In this document: positions 52,575 through 61,223 of the stretch, in pieces
How the letters are laid out: each line of letters begins with the position of its first letter
Numbering within the stretch: the stretch's first letter is position 1
Origin: an uncultured candidate division Zixibacteria bacterium
GTDB lineage: Bacteria > Zixibacteria > MSB-5A5 > SM1-73
Direction of reading: 5' to 3'
Length of the DNA stretch: 64,000 nucleotides
Assembly: GCA_903908285.1 (NCBI GenBank)
Contig: CAIVRH010000029.1
Span: 38,037 to 102,036, forward strand
The notes under the pieces: generated by a model
Databases searched by the model: none
Seen by the model: only the letters and a program-made list of their open reading frames with translations
Told to the model about the DNA's origin: nothing
Position numbers and translations under genes: made by a program

Positions 52575-53147
52575 ATGAAATTAGAGGATTTGAAAAAGGA
52601 ACTTAACCACTATAATACTTCCAGAGTGGCGAACAAATTTATTTTGAGCAATACTCCAGTGTGTTTTGGCGGAAATATAGATTTAATTTTAGAGCTGAAA
52701 GAGATTCTTTCAAAACTCTTTAATGTTCATGTTAAAGATATCGAAATTGTAGGAAGTGCTAAGTTAGGGTTGTGTCTCAGTAGCGGAAGATTTGGAAAAC
52801 TATTCGACAAAGAGTCGGATATTGATTTAGTTCTAATATCTTCTGAGCTATTTGATCAAGCATGGCACGAGTTGCTTGAATTGGACTTCATATACTATAA
52901 GCTGAAAAGGGAAGAACAAAAATTTCTAGAAGAATCATATCAGACAATTCATCGGGGATTCATAAGTCCTGATAGGCTGCCCCCTAAATGTCAGTTTGGT
53001 GTGAATTGGTTAAAAACATTTTCTGAACTTTCGGGACAATCAAAATTTGACTATAGAAAAATAAGAGGACGATTATTCAAAAACTGGTGGTTTGCTGAGA
53101 AATATTATTCAATTAGACTTAACGAACTTAAGATAGGGAGGTTATAA
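52575..53147 (+). CDS. Nucleotidyltransferase-fold protein of accessory island
   Basis: 190 residues. The core is IVGSAKLGLCL (Gly60-Ser61) with ESDIDLVLISS (Asp82, Asp84), a G-S ... D-x-D nucleotidyltransferase pattern. A longer insertion between the two (SSGRFGKLFDK) and the C-terminal WWFAEKYYSIRLNELK distinguish it from the gene at 13785. Composition is AT-rich. The stop overlaps the start of the DUF262 gene by one base, so the two are coupled. Known relatives include DNA-conflict and CBASS-like transferases, but no clear assignment. Confidence 0.7.
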   Translation: MKLEDLKKELNHYNTSRVANKFILSNTPVCFGGNIDLILELKEILSKLFNVHVKDIEIVGSAKLGLCLSSGRFGKLFDKESDIDLVLISSELFDQAWHELLELDFIYYKLKREEQKFLEESYQTIHRGFISPDRLPPKCQFGVNWLKTFSELSGQSKFDYRKIRGRLFKNWWFAEKYYSIRLNELKIGRL

Positions 53148-54187
53148 TGAAAGTAAATCCTACTACATATCCTGTTAGTTGGTATCGCGATCGGAATCTT
53201 GAAAAAACGTTGGTACTAAGACCGCCTTATCAAAGAAAACCCGTTTGGACACATAATCAGAAAGCTTACTTGATTGACACGATTCTGAAGGGTTATCTGA
53301 TTCCAGAGATCTATATACATCGAGTGACAGATTCAAAGGGTCAATCTATATATAATGTAGTTGATGGCCAGCAAAGAATTAGAAGTATTTTAGATTTCAC
53401 AGGTGGGGAATTTTCATTAGTAGAGGAATACAACCCAGAATATACAGATTATACATTTCAAGACCTACCTGAATCAGTCCAGAAAGATTTTTGGGGCTAT
53501 ATAATGCAAGTTCGAGAAATTACAGATGCTTCAGAAGATGAAGTTCGAAATCTCTTCAAACGAATGAACCGTAATGTGGTTGCTTTAAATCCCCAAGAGT
53601 TAAGACATGCCACATATTCAGGCGATTTCATCAAACTAATGGAGGATATTGCAGAATATGAATTTTGGTCAGAGAATAAAATTGTAAGACCGAATGAAAT
53701 AAGACGAATGAACGATGTTCAGTTTGTTAGTGACTTGTTTATTTCTATGATGCACGGAATTCAAGATAAAACCAAAGAGATGGACAAATACTATGAAGAC
53801 TACGAAGAAAAAGGTTTTCCAGAGAAAACAAAATGGCATAGATTGTTTCAGAACATTCTGGATACGATTACAGCTATATTCCCTGATGTGAGAGAGACAA
53901 GATGGCGAAACAAATCTGACTTCTATACACTTTTCATGGTCTTAAACGAGATCTTAAAAGAATGCTATATTCCTAATAATAACTACAAAAAAATAAATCG
54001 AGATTTGATGAGATTCTCAAATCAAATTAATGAATCCACAAAAAAAGAGAGCAAGGTGGAGCGATTTTCCAAAGATATATTGGCTTATACCAATGCTGTA
54101 ACGAAATCTACTACTGATAAAGACCGAAGAATCACACGACACAAAATAATTCTTTCAATTGTTTCAAAATATATAAGAAAAGCATAA
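53147..54187 (+). CDS. DUF262 (GmrSD/SspE-type N-terminal) protein
   Basis: 346 residues. The DUF262 signature is complete: RPPYQRKPVW (25-34), IYNVVDGQQRIRSILDF with DGQQR at 73-77, and FKRMNRNVVALNPQELRHA. The domain occurs in the GmrS part of type IV restriction enzymes and in SspE, where it senses modified or cellular DNA and hydrolyses NTP. Here there is no DUF1524 HNH C-terminal part; the second half is helical and unassigned. Overlap with the nucleotidyltransferase start/stop implies one unit. AT-rich composition. Confidence 0.85.
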   Translation: MKVNPTTYPVSWYRDRNLEKTLVLRPPYQRKPVWTHNQKAYLIDTILKGYLIPEIYIHRVTDSKGQSIYNVVDGQQRIRSILDFTGGEFSLVEEYNPEYTDYTFQDLPESVQKDFWGYIMQVREITDASEDEVRNLFKRMNRNVVALNPQELRHATYSGDFIKLMEDIAEYEFWSENKIVRPNEIRRMNDVQFVSDLFISMMHGIQDKTKEMDKYYEDYEEKGFPEKTKWHRLFQNILDTITAIFPDVRETRWRNKSDFYTLFMVLNEILKECYIPNNNYKKINRDLMRFSNQINESTKKESKVERFSKDILAYTNAVTKSTTDKDRRITRHKIILSIVSKYIRKA

Positions 54188-54293
54188 TCTTATATGTTGA
54201 GAATAAGAGAAGATCAATAATAATGTGGCATCAGTGTCTAATAAATCGTATGCATTTTTCATAATATAGAATACATAAGGAGTATTTTAAAAG

Positions 54294-54851
54294 ATGTATT
54301 CACTTTATGGACAAATAGAATTACACGGCAAGTTAAAATTACAGGTTAAAAAATCAATCGCTCTGGTAGGTTGTAATTCCGGTTTAATCCCTGAATTACT
54401 TAGAACAGAATTGGGTGATAAACAAAATGAACCCTTCCAATGGCATTTATCTATAGCACAGATATTATCTAAAAACAAAGAGAGCTTGATAATCGACATA
54501 AAACCAAAAAATAAAAAGGAGAATTTTGTTTTTCTCTGTGAATTAACCGACGCATTCGGTTTTAGCTCCGCAGGATGGACTCCAGTCCTTCTTCGATTAA
54601 ATGGTTTGTTTGTCGACATACCAGCTGGTCAGATTGATAAGAAGGAATTCGAATACCCTAGCTCCACACAATTGATCTACACAATGTTGCACTTGTCTGG
54701 ATCAGTGCGTGACGGACACCTTGCTGGACTTTGGAATTTCCCAGGGCCAAGTCCGACTAATTCAGTTCTCCTGTGGCCAAAACCTTTTTCCTACTTTATC
54801 AAGTGCATAAAAGAAAAGGATCCCGGGTTTTTTGATACTTCAGTAATTTGA
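54294..54851 (+). CDS. Unknown 185-residue island protein
   Basis: Opens with a beta-rich half (MYSLYGQIELHGKLKLQVKKSIALVGC) and contains the conserved-looking IDIKPKNKKENFVFLCEL and TMLHLSGSVRDGHLAGLWNFPGPSP. No membrane segment. No family recognised. It follows DUF262 by 106 bases, AT-rich like it, with AAGGAG 12 bases upstream. May belong to the same locus. Confidence 0.6.
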   Translation: MYSLYGQIELHGKLKLQVKKSIALVGCNSGLIPELLRTELGDKQNEPFQWHLSIAQILSKNKESLIIDIKPKNKKENFVFLCELTDAFGFSSAGWTPVLLRLNGLFVDIPAGQIDKKEFEYPSSTQLIYTMLHLSGSVRDGHLAGLWNFPGPSPTNSVLLWPKPFSYFIKCIKEKDPGFFDTSVI

Positions 54852-55052
54852 ATTCCCAAAGCTTAATTGTATCGGTATTTCCAAAGTCGATGCATCATAA
54901 AGAATTAAAAGTCGGTGGTTTGCCATTGGAAAAACCCAAAATGGGAAAAAGGATTTTAGTATAGCAAATGATATTATGTTTTCTTAAAAAATTGGTACGA
55001 AACAGCTTAAGATAAATCCAGAAATCCTTAACATTTACTAAGGAGGTAAAAA

Positions 55053-55121
55053 TTGATTCAAAGCTTTTTGTCAAGAAGTTCTGCAACAAATCGGATCAAA
55101 AACAAACAATACGTTGAGTAA
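55053..55121 (+). CDS. Possible 22-codon small protein
   Basis: TTG to TAA, MIQSFLSRSSATNRIKNKQ and YVE, behind a very strong AAGGAGGTAAAAA site. It lies in a gap with no other gene before the two-TM protein. It may be a leader or an artefact. Confidence 0.3.
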   Translation: MIQSFLSRSSATNRIKNKQYVE

Positions 55122-55200
55122 ATTTCAATTGCAGCAACATCTCAAGATTTTTAAAGCACTCTAGCTGTTAGATAAACCATTATGAAAAAGGATTACTTCA

Positions 55201-55806
55201 ATGAAAGAAAATCGAGAAATATGGATCGTTTCCTTCGCCCTTGTGATACTTTTAGTAATTTTATCTATTACATATTTAGCAGTCAAATTTTTCGTTTTGA
55301 AAATGGCAAGTGTAAATGCGCAAGTTGCCGCTGGGTTTATAGCAGCTGTAGCGACAATATTGGTAGTGGTAATTCAAAAGCAGTTGGAAAAAAAGCGAGA
55401 GATCGAGCAACAAAACAGGCAAAAAAAGATACCAATCTATGAAAGCTTTATGGAAAAGTGGTTTGAAATATTACAGCAAAGTGTTAGTACACCCCCAAGT
55501 TCAACTGGTAATGTTAAACTAATTACAACTCATGATTTCAAATCTTTCCTTGTAAAGTTCAGTAAAGATTTGGTTCTTTGGGGCAATCCCAAAGTCATTA
55601 AGGAATATGTCGAGTTTTGGATTACTAAACTTGATGCTGAAGGGAATACAAACGCTACTATTCTTGAACAATATGGAGAAGTCCTTCTTGAAATACGAAA
55701 GGAACTCGGACATAGCAACAAAAATCTATGTCCAAGTGATCTTGTAGCCTTATTTATCGAAGATTTGGATTCGATTAAAGAAATTCAAAGGAAATCATAT
55801 CAATAG
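55201..55806 (+). CDS. Two-TM protein with cytoplasmic helical domain
   Basis: 201 residues. Two N-terminal membrane segments (WIVSFALVILLVILSITYLAV and VAAGFIAAVATILVVVI, about 8-33 and 40-57) are followed by a basic coiled region (QKQLEKKREIEQQNRQKKIPIYESFMEKW) and a helical domain to the end. This 2TM-plus-helical layout is frequent near defence genes and could be a membrane effector, but no function is assigned. Composition is as AT-rich as the island. The stop is followed by a terminator. Confidence 0.65.
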   Translation: MKENREIWIVSFALVILLVILSITYLAVKFFVLKMASVNAQVAAGFIAAVATILVVVIQKQLEKKREIEQQNRQKKIPIYESFMEKWFEILQQSVSTPPSSTGNVKLITTHDFKSFLVKFSKDLVLWGNPKVIKEYVEFWITKLDAEGNTNATILEQYGEVLLEIRKELGHSNKNLCPSDLVALFIEDLDSIKEIQRKSYQ

Positions 55807-55809
55807 TAA

Positions 55810-55834
55810 AGAAGTGGATTCCACTTTTCTTTTG
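55810..55834 (+). terminator. Terminator hairpin after the two-TM gene
   Basis: AAGTGG, ATT and CCACTT form a 6-base stem, followed by a T-rich run (TTCTTTTG), four bases after the stop. Confidence 0.55.
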
Positions 55835-55855
55835 TCAACGGAATAAAGTTTCGTC

Positions 55856-55883
55856 GTAGGGACAACACTAAAATTGTCCCTAC
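55856..55883. repeat. GTAG-headed palindrome (family 2)
   Basis: GTAGGGACAACACTAAAATT followed by GTCCCTAC, closing the right edge of the AT-rich island. Confidence 0.75.
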
Positions 55884-55912
55884 GCGTTTCTTAACACCAC
55901 AGATAAAATTAA

Positions 55913-55957
55913 TTTCAGGTTCTTGAATCCATCCAGCGTCGGCTTCGTCCATAATTC
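55913..55957 (-). pseudogene. 45-bp duplicate of the 3' end of the gene at 57745
   Basis: 43 of 45 bases match 57748-57792. It encodes the peptide ELWTKPTLDGFKNLK in place of ELWTKPTLDGYKNLK, but without the stop. It is the only recognisable piece in the 55835-56790 gap besides CCCCCTTTTAAAAAAGGGG palindromes (about 56475 and 56508) and plain AT-rich DNA. Confidence 0.6.
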
Positions 55958-56792
55958 ATCTAGTCATAATTAATTCCCCCAACTAACAAATTCGCTATTT
56001 ATGCTGAGCTTCGAAGTATTACTTCAGTGGTGAAAAGGATGGCGCTGGTATTTATGAGAGGCAGTGTATTATACCTGCCCCCTAACCGCATTCATAGAAT
56101 GCGTAACTTTGAATTTCGAACTCTAAATGATTTTGGTTTTATTGAACTCTTGAACCTTTAAACTTTTGAACCTTTATTTGCACGAACTATGCATCGAAAT
56201 TTATACGCAAGTCAATAACCTTGAATCACTTGAAGGCCTGCCCGTAGGGAAAAGTGAGAAAAAATTAAAATGTACCTCAGATGTTTCAGAATCTTCAGAT
56301 GCACCAGAAAAGAATGGTTGGTCGGGCTGTCGACAGATGCGTCCCTAATTTCCCCTCTCTTTCTAAGAGAGGGGACACAGGGGTGAGTTCCAGGACATAG
56401 AAAAATGAAAAAAAGCCATCTCCCAAGCCCCCATGTCCAACCCCGCTTACGAATTTTTTGAAATCACCCTTAATCCCCCTTTTAAAAAAGGGGGGATCGA
56501 TACCACTTCCCCCTTTAAAAAGGGGAGGAACTCAAAAAAGGGGAAGCTTGAGTTCCATTTTCAGGTTGACAGAAAACCGGCGTCAAGCTATTTTGAACCT
56601 GAAAAGTTAAAGACTAAAACTTTGATTGCCGGAACTTTGAATTGCCGCATTTTGCGGGTGATCATTGTCTGTGCCACTAAATCATCTTAAAGGAGGTGAA
56701 CCATAAGGGGAACGGTTAACGTTTTCCCGATCCTTTTTGATTCCACAGAGGGTGGGTTATTCAAAAAAACTCTAAACTAACCGGAGGAAGAA

Positions 56793-57569
56793 ATGAAAAA
56801 GCTATTGTTTACCTGGGGAATAATGGCAGTCATTATTCTCACCTCAATTCTTAGTGGACCTTCCGCTTTTACGGCGGTTCCTCACACCATCAACTACCAG
56901 GGGATGCTGACCGATGCCGGAGGCACTCCCTTGAATGGATATCACCATCTAATCTTTAGGATTTATGATGATGCAACCGGAGGAACTCTCTTATGGTGTG
57001 ATTCTATATACACAGTAGTTGATCATGGATTAGTTAACTTGATCCTGGGGGGATTGTTTGAGCCACTGAATTTGACATTTGACAGGCCATATTGGCTGGA
57101 AGTTTCGGTGGACTATGAGGCTATGCCCCGCATACAATTGACCAGCGTGGGTTATGCCTACCGGGCGGCTGTTGCCGACAGTGCAGTGGTTGCTATACCA
57201 TCAGGCTCTTTCACTCAAATTCGGGCCGAGGGAACTGTAACGGCCGGTTCCAGCGCCACCCTGGTGATTCCTCATTACATTCTCTGGACCCTGCAGCTTG
57301 CATGCGGCCAGCCAACTGCCGGGGGAGTTTGCTTTGTGCAGGGTTTTGAAAATGATAGGTTTATTGCAGTAACTTACATGAAATACAATGGCGATGGAAC
57401 CAGCGCGGTCGGTGGTGCCGAGGGTTCGGAGAACAGCGCCATCACTCTGGTGAGTTTCGGTTCAGGCTCCTATCTTTATTCGGTGATGTGCCCCGAAGAG
57501 GTGGATGGAGATCATAATATCGTGCTAACCGCCGCGGGGGTTGAGCTGAGGTACAGGTTGATCTATTAG
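56793..57569 (+). CDS. Exported protein with INYQGMLTD domain
   Basis: 258 residues. Signal peptide (KLLFTWGIMAVIILTSILSGPSAFTA). The first 130 residues share the INYQGMLTDAGGTPLNG ... TSVGYAYRAAVADSA pattern with the gene at 50841, so they are paralogues. The second half differs: a beta-sandwich-like stretch (TQIRAEGTVTAGSSATLVIP, GHHN-like DGDHNIVLTAAGVELRY). Probably surface exposed. GGAGGAAGA precedes the ATG. AT-rich upstream gap. Confidence 0.72.
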   Translation: MKKLLFTWGIMAVIILTSILSGPSAFTAVPHTINYQGMLTDAGGTPLNGYHHLIFRIYDDATGGTLLWCDSIYTVVDHGLVNLILGGLFEPLNLTFDRPYWLEVSVDYEAMPRIQLTSVGYAYRAAVADSAVVAIPSGSFTQIRAEGTVTAGSSATLVIPHYILWTLQLACGQPTAGGVCFVQGFENDRFIAVTYMKYNGDGTSAVGGAEGSENSAITLVSFGSGSYLYSVMCPEEVDGDHNIVLTAAGVELRYRLIY

Positions 57570-57685
57570 TAAGAAAAATCGGCAGGTACGGATGGATCAC
57601 GTTGATGTCAGTTACCATATAGAACGCCACGGATGTGACATCCAAGGCAAAGTAAATGGAATGGGTTTTTATTGCCTTTGCTGCA

Positions 57686-57734
57686 GACTTGTCCTGAGCG
57701 AAGCCGAAGGACGGCGGACAGTGGACGGCGGTCG
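57686..57734 (+). repeat. GGAC-rich family 1 fragment with TGTCCTGAGC repeat
   Basis: CTTGTCCTGAGCGAAGCCGAAG followed by GACGGCGGACAGTGGACGGC, ending ten bases from the stop of the gene at 57745. Confidence 0.6.
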
Positions 57735-57744
57735 TTCTCTTGCT

Positions 57745-58791
57745 TTATTTCAGGTTCTTATATCCATCCAGCGTCGGCTTCGTCCATAATTCGTGGTTGT
57801 TGTCGGGCAAGGGCTGTAAATTGCTCATCTCGTATTTGTTCTGGTCCAAACGGTACTTGTCGTAGAAACCGTTTTCAAACTCGTAAACGTCCCCGGTGTT
57901 GGGATCATATAATCTTTCTTTGCCCAAAATACCATCGCTCCTCTTCTCCGAAATAATGTCGTCGGTCTTGTTCCGGTTCTCCCATCCCTGCACAATGATA
58001 TCCGATGCCTCGCTTAAGGCTTTTCCCGCCTTCAAAAGACCCTTGAAATTTTCATTCTGCTGGGCTATGCAGTTTTGAACATAAGACTGGTCAAAGGAAA
58101 AGCTGGAGATGGATTTGGTCAAGGTCGCTTCGAGAGTGGAAAATTCGGCTTTAGGAGCGGAGATTCCAAGTATGCAGAACCCATATCCAATTCCACCGCT
58201 CGGTCCTCCTGTGAAAGGAAGCATCGGGGCAACCGTAACTAAGAACAATCCTTCGCCCAAACTTTGCCCCTGGGTGAACAAAGCTCTGACCAGCTCGGTG
58301 GTGGCACCGCCAAAGGGATTGGGCTGTGGAACGGTCGATATTACCTGCACGTTTTCCATCCGGGGAAACTGGGGCATAAAGCCCTGGCCCGTCCGGCTTT
58401 TTGCCACCAGATGAAGCTGTTTAAGGAAATTCCCGGGGGTCAAAGGATAGACCGACGGCATGTCGATCCAAGTTACTGGGTACCCCCCCATGTTAATATA
58501 CTGATAGTCGATCTGCCTTTGCTGTTCCGATAGGTAAACCGGACCGATCTCACCGAAATAGAAGACTTGCTTTGTGGGATCATTAGGATCACGCGCCAGG
58601 AATGCAAAAGTGGCGCACGAGCCGGCAGTGACCACTCCCCAGCTTTTGGGTATCTCGATGGAGAAGAACCCGCCGTTGTAACTCTGAAGATCGAGACCGG
58701 TGGTCCGCTGGGCTTGACCTGCATCCGCACAAACCATGGTCAAAAGAGAGAGGGGAAAAAGCAGAACACAAAACCAGGGAAACATTTTCAT
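57745..58791 (-). CDS. Exported protein of unknown function
   Basis: 348 residues. Signal peptide (MFPWFCVLLFPLSLLTMVCADAG). The mature part has a DUF-like start (LQSYNGGFFSIEIPKSWGVVTAGSCATFAFLARDP) resembling PsbP/DUF1795-type domains, a middle VTVAPMLPFTGGPSG, and a C-terminal part rich in short charged motifs (KERLYDPNTGDVYEFENGFYDKYRLDQNKYEM). No enzymatic motif seen. A short duplicate of its 3' end lies at 55913. Convergent with the INYQGMLTD protein. Confidence 0.7.
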   Translation of the reverse strand: MKMFPWFCVLLFPLSLLTMVCADAGQAQRTTGLDLQSYNGGFFSIEIPKSWGVVTAGSCATFAFLARDPNDPTKQVFYFGEIGPVYLSEQQRQIDYQYINMGGYPVTWIDMPSVYPLTPGNFLKQLHLVAKSRTGQGFMPQFPRMENVQVISTVPQPNPFGGATTELVRALFTQGQSLGEGLFLVTVAPMLPFTGGPSGGIGYGFCILGISAPKAEFSTLEATLTKSISSFSFDQSYVQNCIAQQNENFKGLLKAGKALSEASDIIVQGWENRNKTDDIISEKRSDGILGKERLYDPNTGDVYEFENGFYDKYRLDQNKYEMSNLQPLPDNNHELWTKPTLDGYKNLK

Positions 58792-58960
58792 AACCAGTCT
58801 CCTTTATGTGTTAAAAATGATTTTGTCAAAAATTTATTCTGTTTTAAGTGGGACGAAAATTGATTGGATATATATATATTATCGGCAGGTAAATTGACAT
58901 TTTGTAGGGACAACTCATGAACCCACCCTAACCCTCCCTTATCAGGGAGGGAAGCTCTAA

Positions 58961-59009
58961 GCAGAGGCGTCCTTCGACAACTCAGGACTAAGCGTAAAGC
59001 CTCTGCTAC
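58961..59009. repeat. Split GCAGAGGC/GCCTCTGC palindrome, copy 1
   Basis: GCAGAGGCGTCCTTCGACAA, CTCAGGACTAAGCG and AAAGCCTCTGCTAC. It carries a TCCTTCGACAACTCAGGA insert in the loop. Copy 2 at 59187. Confidence 0.7.
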
Positions 59010-59023
59010 GCGCTTTAATTTCT

Positions 59024-59056
59024 GTCCGAAAGTCCTAAAGGACATTTCGGACCTAC
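59024..59056. repeat. GTAG-headed palindrome (family 2), inverted
   Basis: GTCCGAAAGTCC, TAAAG and GACATTTCGGACCTAC: the reverse of the element at the glmM stop. Confidence 0.75.
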
Positions 59057-59186
59057 GTAAAGTGCACCCCGATAAATTCTGTTTCCTCATATCGGTCAAA
59101 ATATTATATTGGCTCCGAGGGTTCCGGACGACATCATCCGCCTAACCTTTACACCCTAGCGGATATTATAAGTCCTTTGACTCTAA

Positions 59187-59235
59187 GCAGAGGCATCCTT
59201 CGACAACTCAGGACTAAGCGAGAAGCCTCTGCTAC
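59187..59235. repeat. Split GCAGAGGC/GCCTCTGC palindrome, copy 2
   Basis: GCAGAGGCATCCTTCGACAAC, TCAGGACTAAGCG and AGAAGCCTCTGCTAC, 226 bases after copy 1 within a wider duplication (AAATTCTGTT ... AAAATATTATATTG). The 58792-59402 gap is made largely of this duplication. Confidence 0.7.
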
Positions 59236-59402
59236 ACGATCTAAAAATATCCCCAAGAAATTCTGTTCCGCTACAGAATCTAAAATATTATATTGAAATG
59301 TGTATGTTTTGAACCATATAGATAACCAGATGGAAATCAACGGAATGATCAGGATAATATTTTAACACAAACCTAACCATATTCAAACAGGAGGCATTCG
59401 CC

Positions 59403-60017
59403 ATGCAAAACCAGATGGCAACAGGGGCAGTCTCAGGTGAGATAATCACCAAAACCAAAGACTCAACCGCCAATCCCGCTCCATTGGGGCTTTTGGGATT
59501 CGGCATGACCACCGTGCTTTTGAACCTTCACAACGCCGGGCTATTCGGCCTGGGGAGCATGATCTTGGGGATGGGAATATTCTGCGGGGGCTTGGCTCAG
59601 GTTTTTGCCGGATTGTTGGAGTGGAAGAAGGGGAACACCTTTGGAACCACCGCTTTCACGCTGTACGGGATATTTTGGCTGTCCTTAGTCGGCCTTTTGG
59701 TGATGCCCAAAATCGGATGGGGAGAGCCAAGTGAGAATTCCGCCATGGCAGCTTATCTTTTCATCTGGGGTCTTTTTACCCTGGTGATGTTCTTTGGCAC
59801 GCTTAGAATTTCCAGAGCATTGCAGTTCGTATTCGGCTCATTGGCTATTTTATTCTTTCTTTTGGCGCTGGGAGATATCACCGGAAGCAGTGGAATAAAG
59901 CTTTTTGCCGGTGTAGAAGGTATTATTTGCGGACTTTCAGCCATGTATACCGCTTTAGCCCAGGTGCTGAATGAGGTCCACGGAAGAATCATCCTCCCGT
60001 TAGGTCCGGTGAAATAG
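59403..60017 (+). CDS. GPR1/FUN34/YaaH (SatP) family acetate/succinate transporter
   Basis: 204 residues with six membrane segments. The family hallmark [23 protein letters not shown] is at residues 25-47, with [35 protein letters not shown] later. It moves acetate and related acids across the inner membrane. GGAGGCATT precedes the ATG. CstA, another carbon-uptake transporter, is 1.2 kb downstream with a methyltransferase between. Confidence 0.93.
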   Translation: MQNQMATGAVSGEIITKTKDSTANPAPLGLLGFGMTTVLLNLHNAGLFGLGSMILGMGIFCGGLAQVFAGLLEWKKGNTFGTTAFTLYGIFWLSLVGLLVMPKIGWGEPSENSAMAAYLFIWGLFTLVMFFGTLRISRALQFVFGSLAILFFLLALGDITGSSGIKLFAGVEGIICGLSAMYTALAQVLNEVHGRIILPLGPVK

Positions 60018-60076
60018 ACGAACAAAACATTTATTAGATACGCTTAATTGGGTTGAGATAAATTAATCTAATGCCT

Positions 60077-60192
60077 TCAATCCGTTTCATCCGTCCCGAC
60101 GGACGCCCCCAGACGGGTCCGTCCGGGCATCCGGGCGTTCAATCCGTTGACCGTTTTGCAACGGTCGACGGACAATGGACTGCGGACATAGT
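60077..60192 (+). repeat. GGAC-rich family 1 repeat
   Basis: CAATCCGTTTCATCCGTCCCG, GACGGGTCCGTCCGGGC, CAATCCGTTGACCG and GTCGACGGACAATGGACTGC. Its GGAC end lies 30 bases before the methyltransferase start. Confidence 0.8.
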
Positions 60193-60222
60193 TAACCAAC
60201 AGATTTAGTGGAGTGAAATGAT

Positions 60223-60984
60223 ATGAGTCATACTGAAGGAGAAGGGCTCCTGTACAATGGTCGGCACTACGATCTGACTAACCGGGATATAGTTGAGGAC
60301 ATACCTTTCTACTTAAACCAGGTCAGGAAATACGGGGAACCGGTGCTCGAGTTGGCCTGCGGTACTGGGAGGATCACCATTCCTTTGGCTGAACAGGGGA
60401 TTCAAATCACAGGTTTAGACATAACCGATTCGATGCTGGCTCAAGCTAAGAAAAAGGCTGCGGGAAAAGGGTTAAACATAGAATGGATAAAATCCGATTG
60501 CAGGGATTTTGACCTCAACCAGAAGTTCAACTTGATTTTTATCCCGTTCAACACTATAGCACATCTTCATGACCAAAGAGACATCGAATCATGTTTCTCT
60601 TGCGTGAAGCGGCATCTAACGGACGAAGGCAGGTTTATCATCGATATCTTCAATCCAAGAATTGACATACTGATCAGGGACCCGTTAAAGAGGTATCCGG
60701 TAACTGAGTATCCCGACCCGGATGGCCGGGGAAAAGTGGTCATCACCGAGAACAATGTATACGATAGAGACACCCAGATCAACCGGGTAAAGTGGTATTA
60801 CCACATCGGCGACCGGACCGAGGAGGCGATCGAAGAGCTGAACATGCGCATTTTCTTCCCGCAGGAGTTGGATCTGCTCCTTTATTATAATGGCTTCACT
60901 TTAGAAGCTAAGTTTGGAAACTATGACGAGACTCCTTTCATATCATCATCCCCCAAACAAATTGTGATTTGCCACAAGACATGA
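60223..60984 (+). CDS. Class I SAM-dependent methyltransferase
   Basis: 253 residues. Motif I VLELACGTGRITIPLAEQG, acidic GLDITDSML, then KSDCRDFDLNQKFNLIFIPFNT and RFIIDIFNPRI. The C-terminal part ITENNVYDRDTQINRVKWYYH fits the class I methyltransferase group with a beta-rich insertion. Substrate unknown. TGGAG about 10 bases before the ATG. Confidence 0.85.
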   Translation: MSHTEGEGLLYNGRHYDLTNRDIVEDIPFYLNQVRKYGEPVLELACGTGRITIPLAEQGIQITGLDITDSMLAQAKKKAAGKGLNIEWIKSDCRDFDLNQKFNLIFIPFNTIAHLHDQRDIESCFSCVKRHLTDEGRFIIDIFNPRIDILIRDPLKRYPVTEYPDPDGRGKVVITENNVYDRDTQINRVKWYYHIGDRTEEAIEELNMRIFFPQELDLLLYYNGFTLEAKFGNYDETPFISSSPKQIVICHKT

Positions 60985-61001
60985 TACATTCCGCAAAGTT
61001 C

Positions 61002-61070
61002 GTAGGCGGAGCACCCTGCTCCGCCACACCAAGACATGTTGACCCCGCAGAGGCATGAAGCCTCTGCTAC
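61002..61070. repeat. REPIN-like doublet (family 2)
   Basis: GTAGGCGGAGCACCCTGCTCCGCC and, inverted, GCAGAGGCATGAAGCCTCTGC then TAC. The second palindrome shares its stem with the split elements at 58.9-59.2 kb. Confidence 0.75.
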
Positions 61071-61223
61071 GCGGATACATACTAATTCAAATTAAACATA
61101 ATCCCCCTTTTTGTTGCTTTTGCACCCTCTTGAAAAAAGAGAATTTGCTTTTTCCCCTCTTCACCTTATTTTACAGTAATGGAAGATAAGTGCTCGAAGC
61201 AGTTGAATTGAGGAGAGAGGAAC

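Noticed and set aside
56166..56348. Short frame of 60 codons in the AT-rich gap
   Set aside because: No ribosome-binding site and no recognisable pattern.
56629..56647. GGAACTTTGAATTGCC as a third -24/-12 promoter
   Set aside because: The GG to GC distance is 13 rather than 12 bases and TGGCA is missing.
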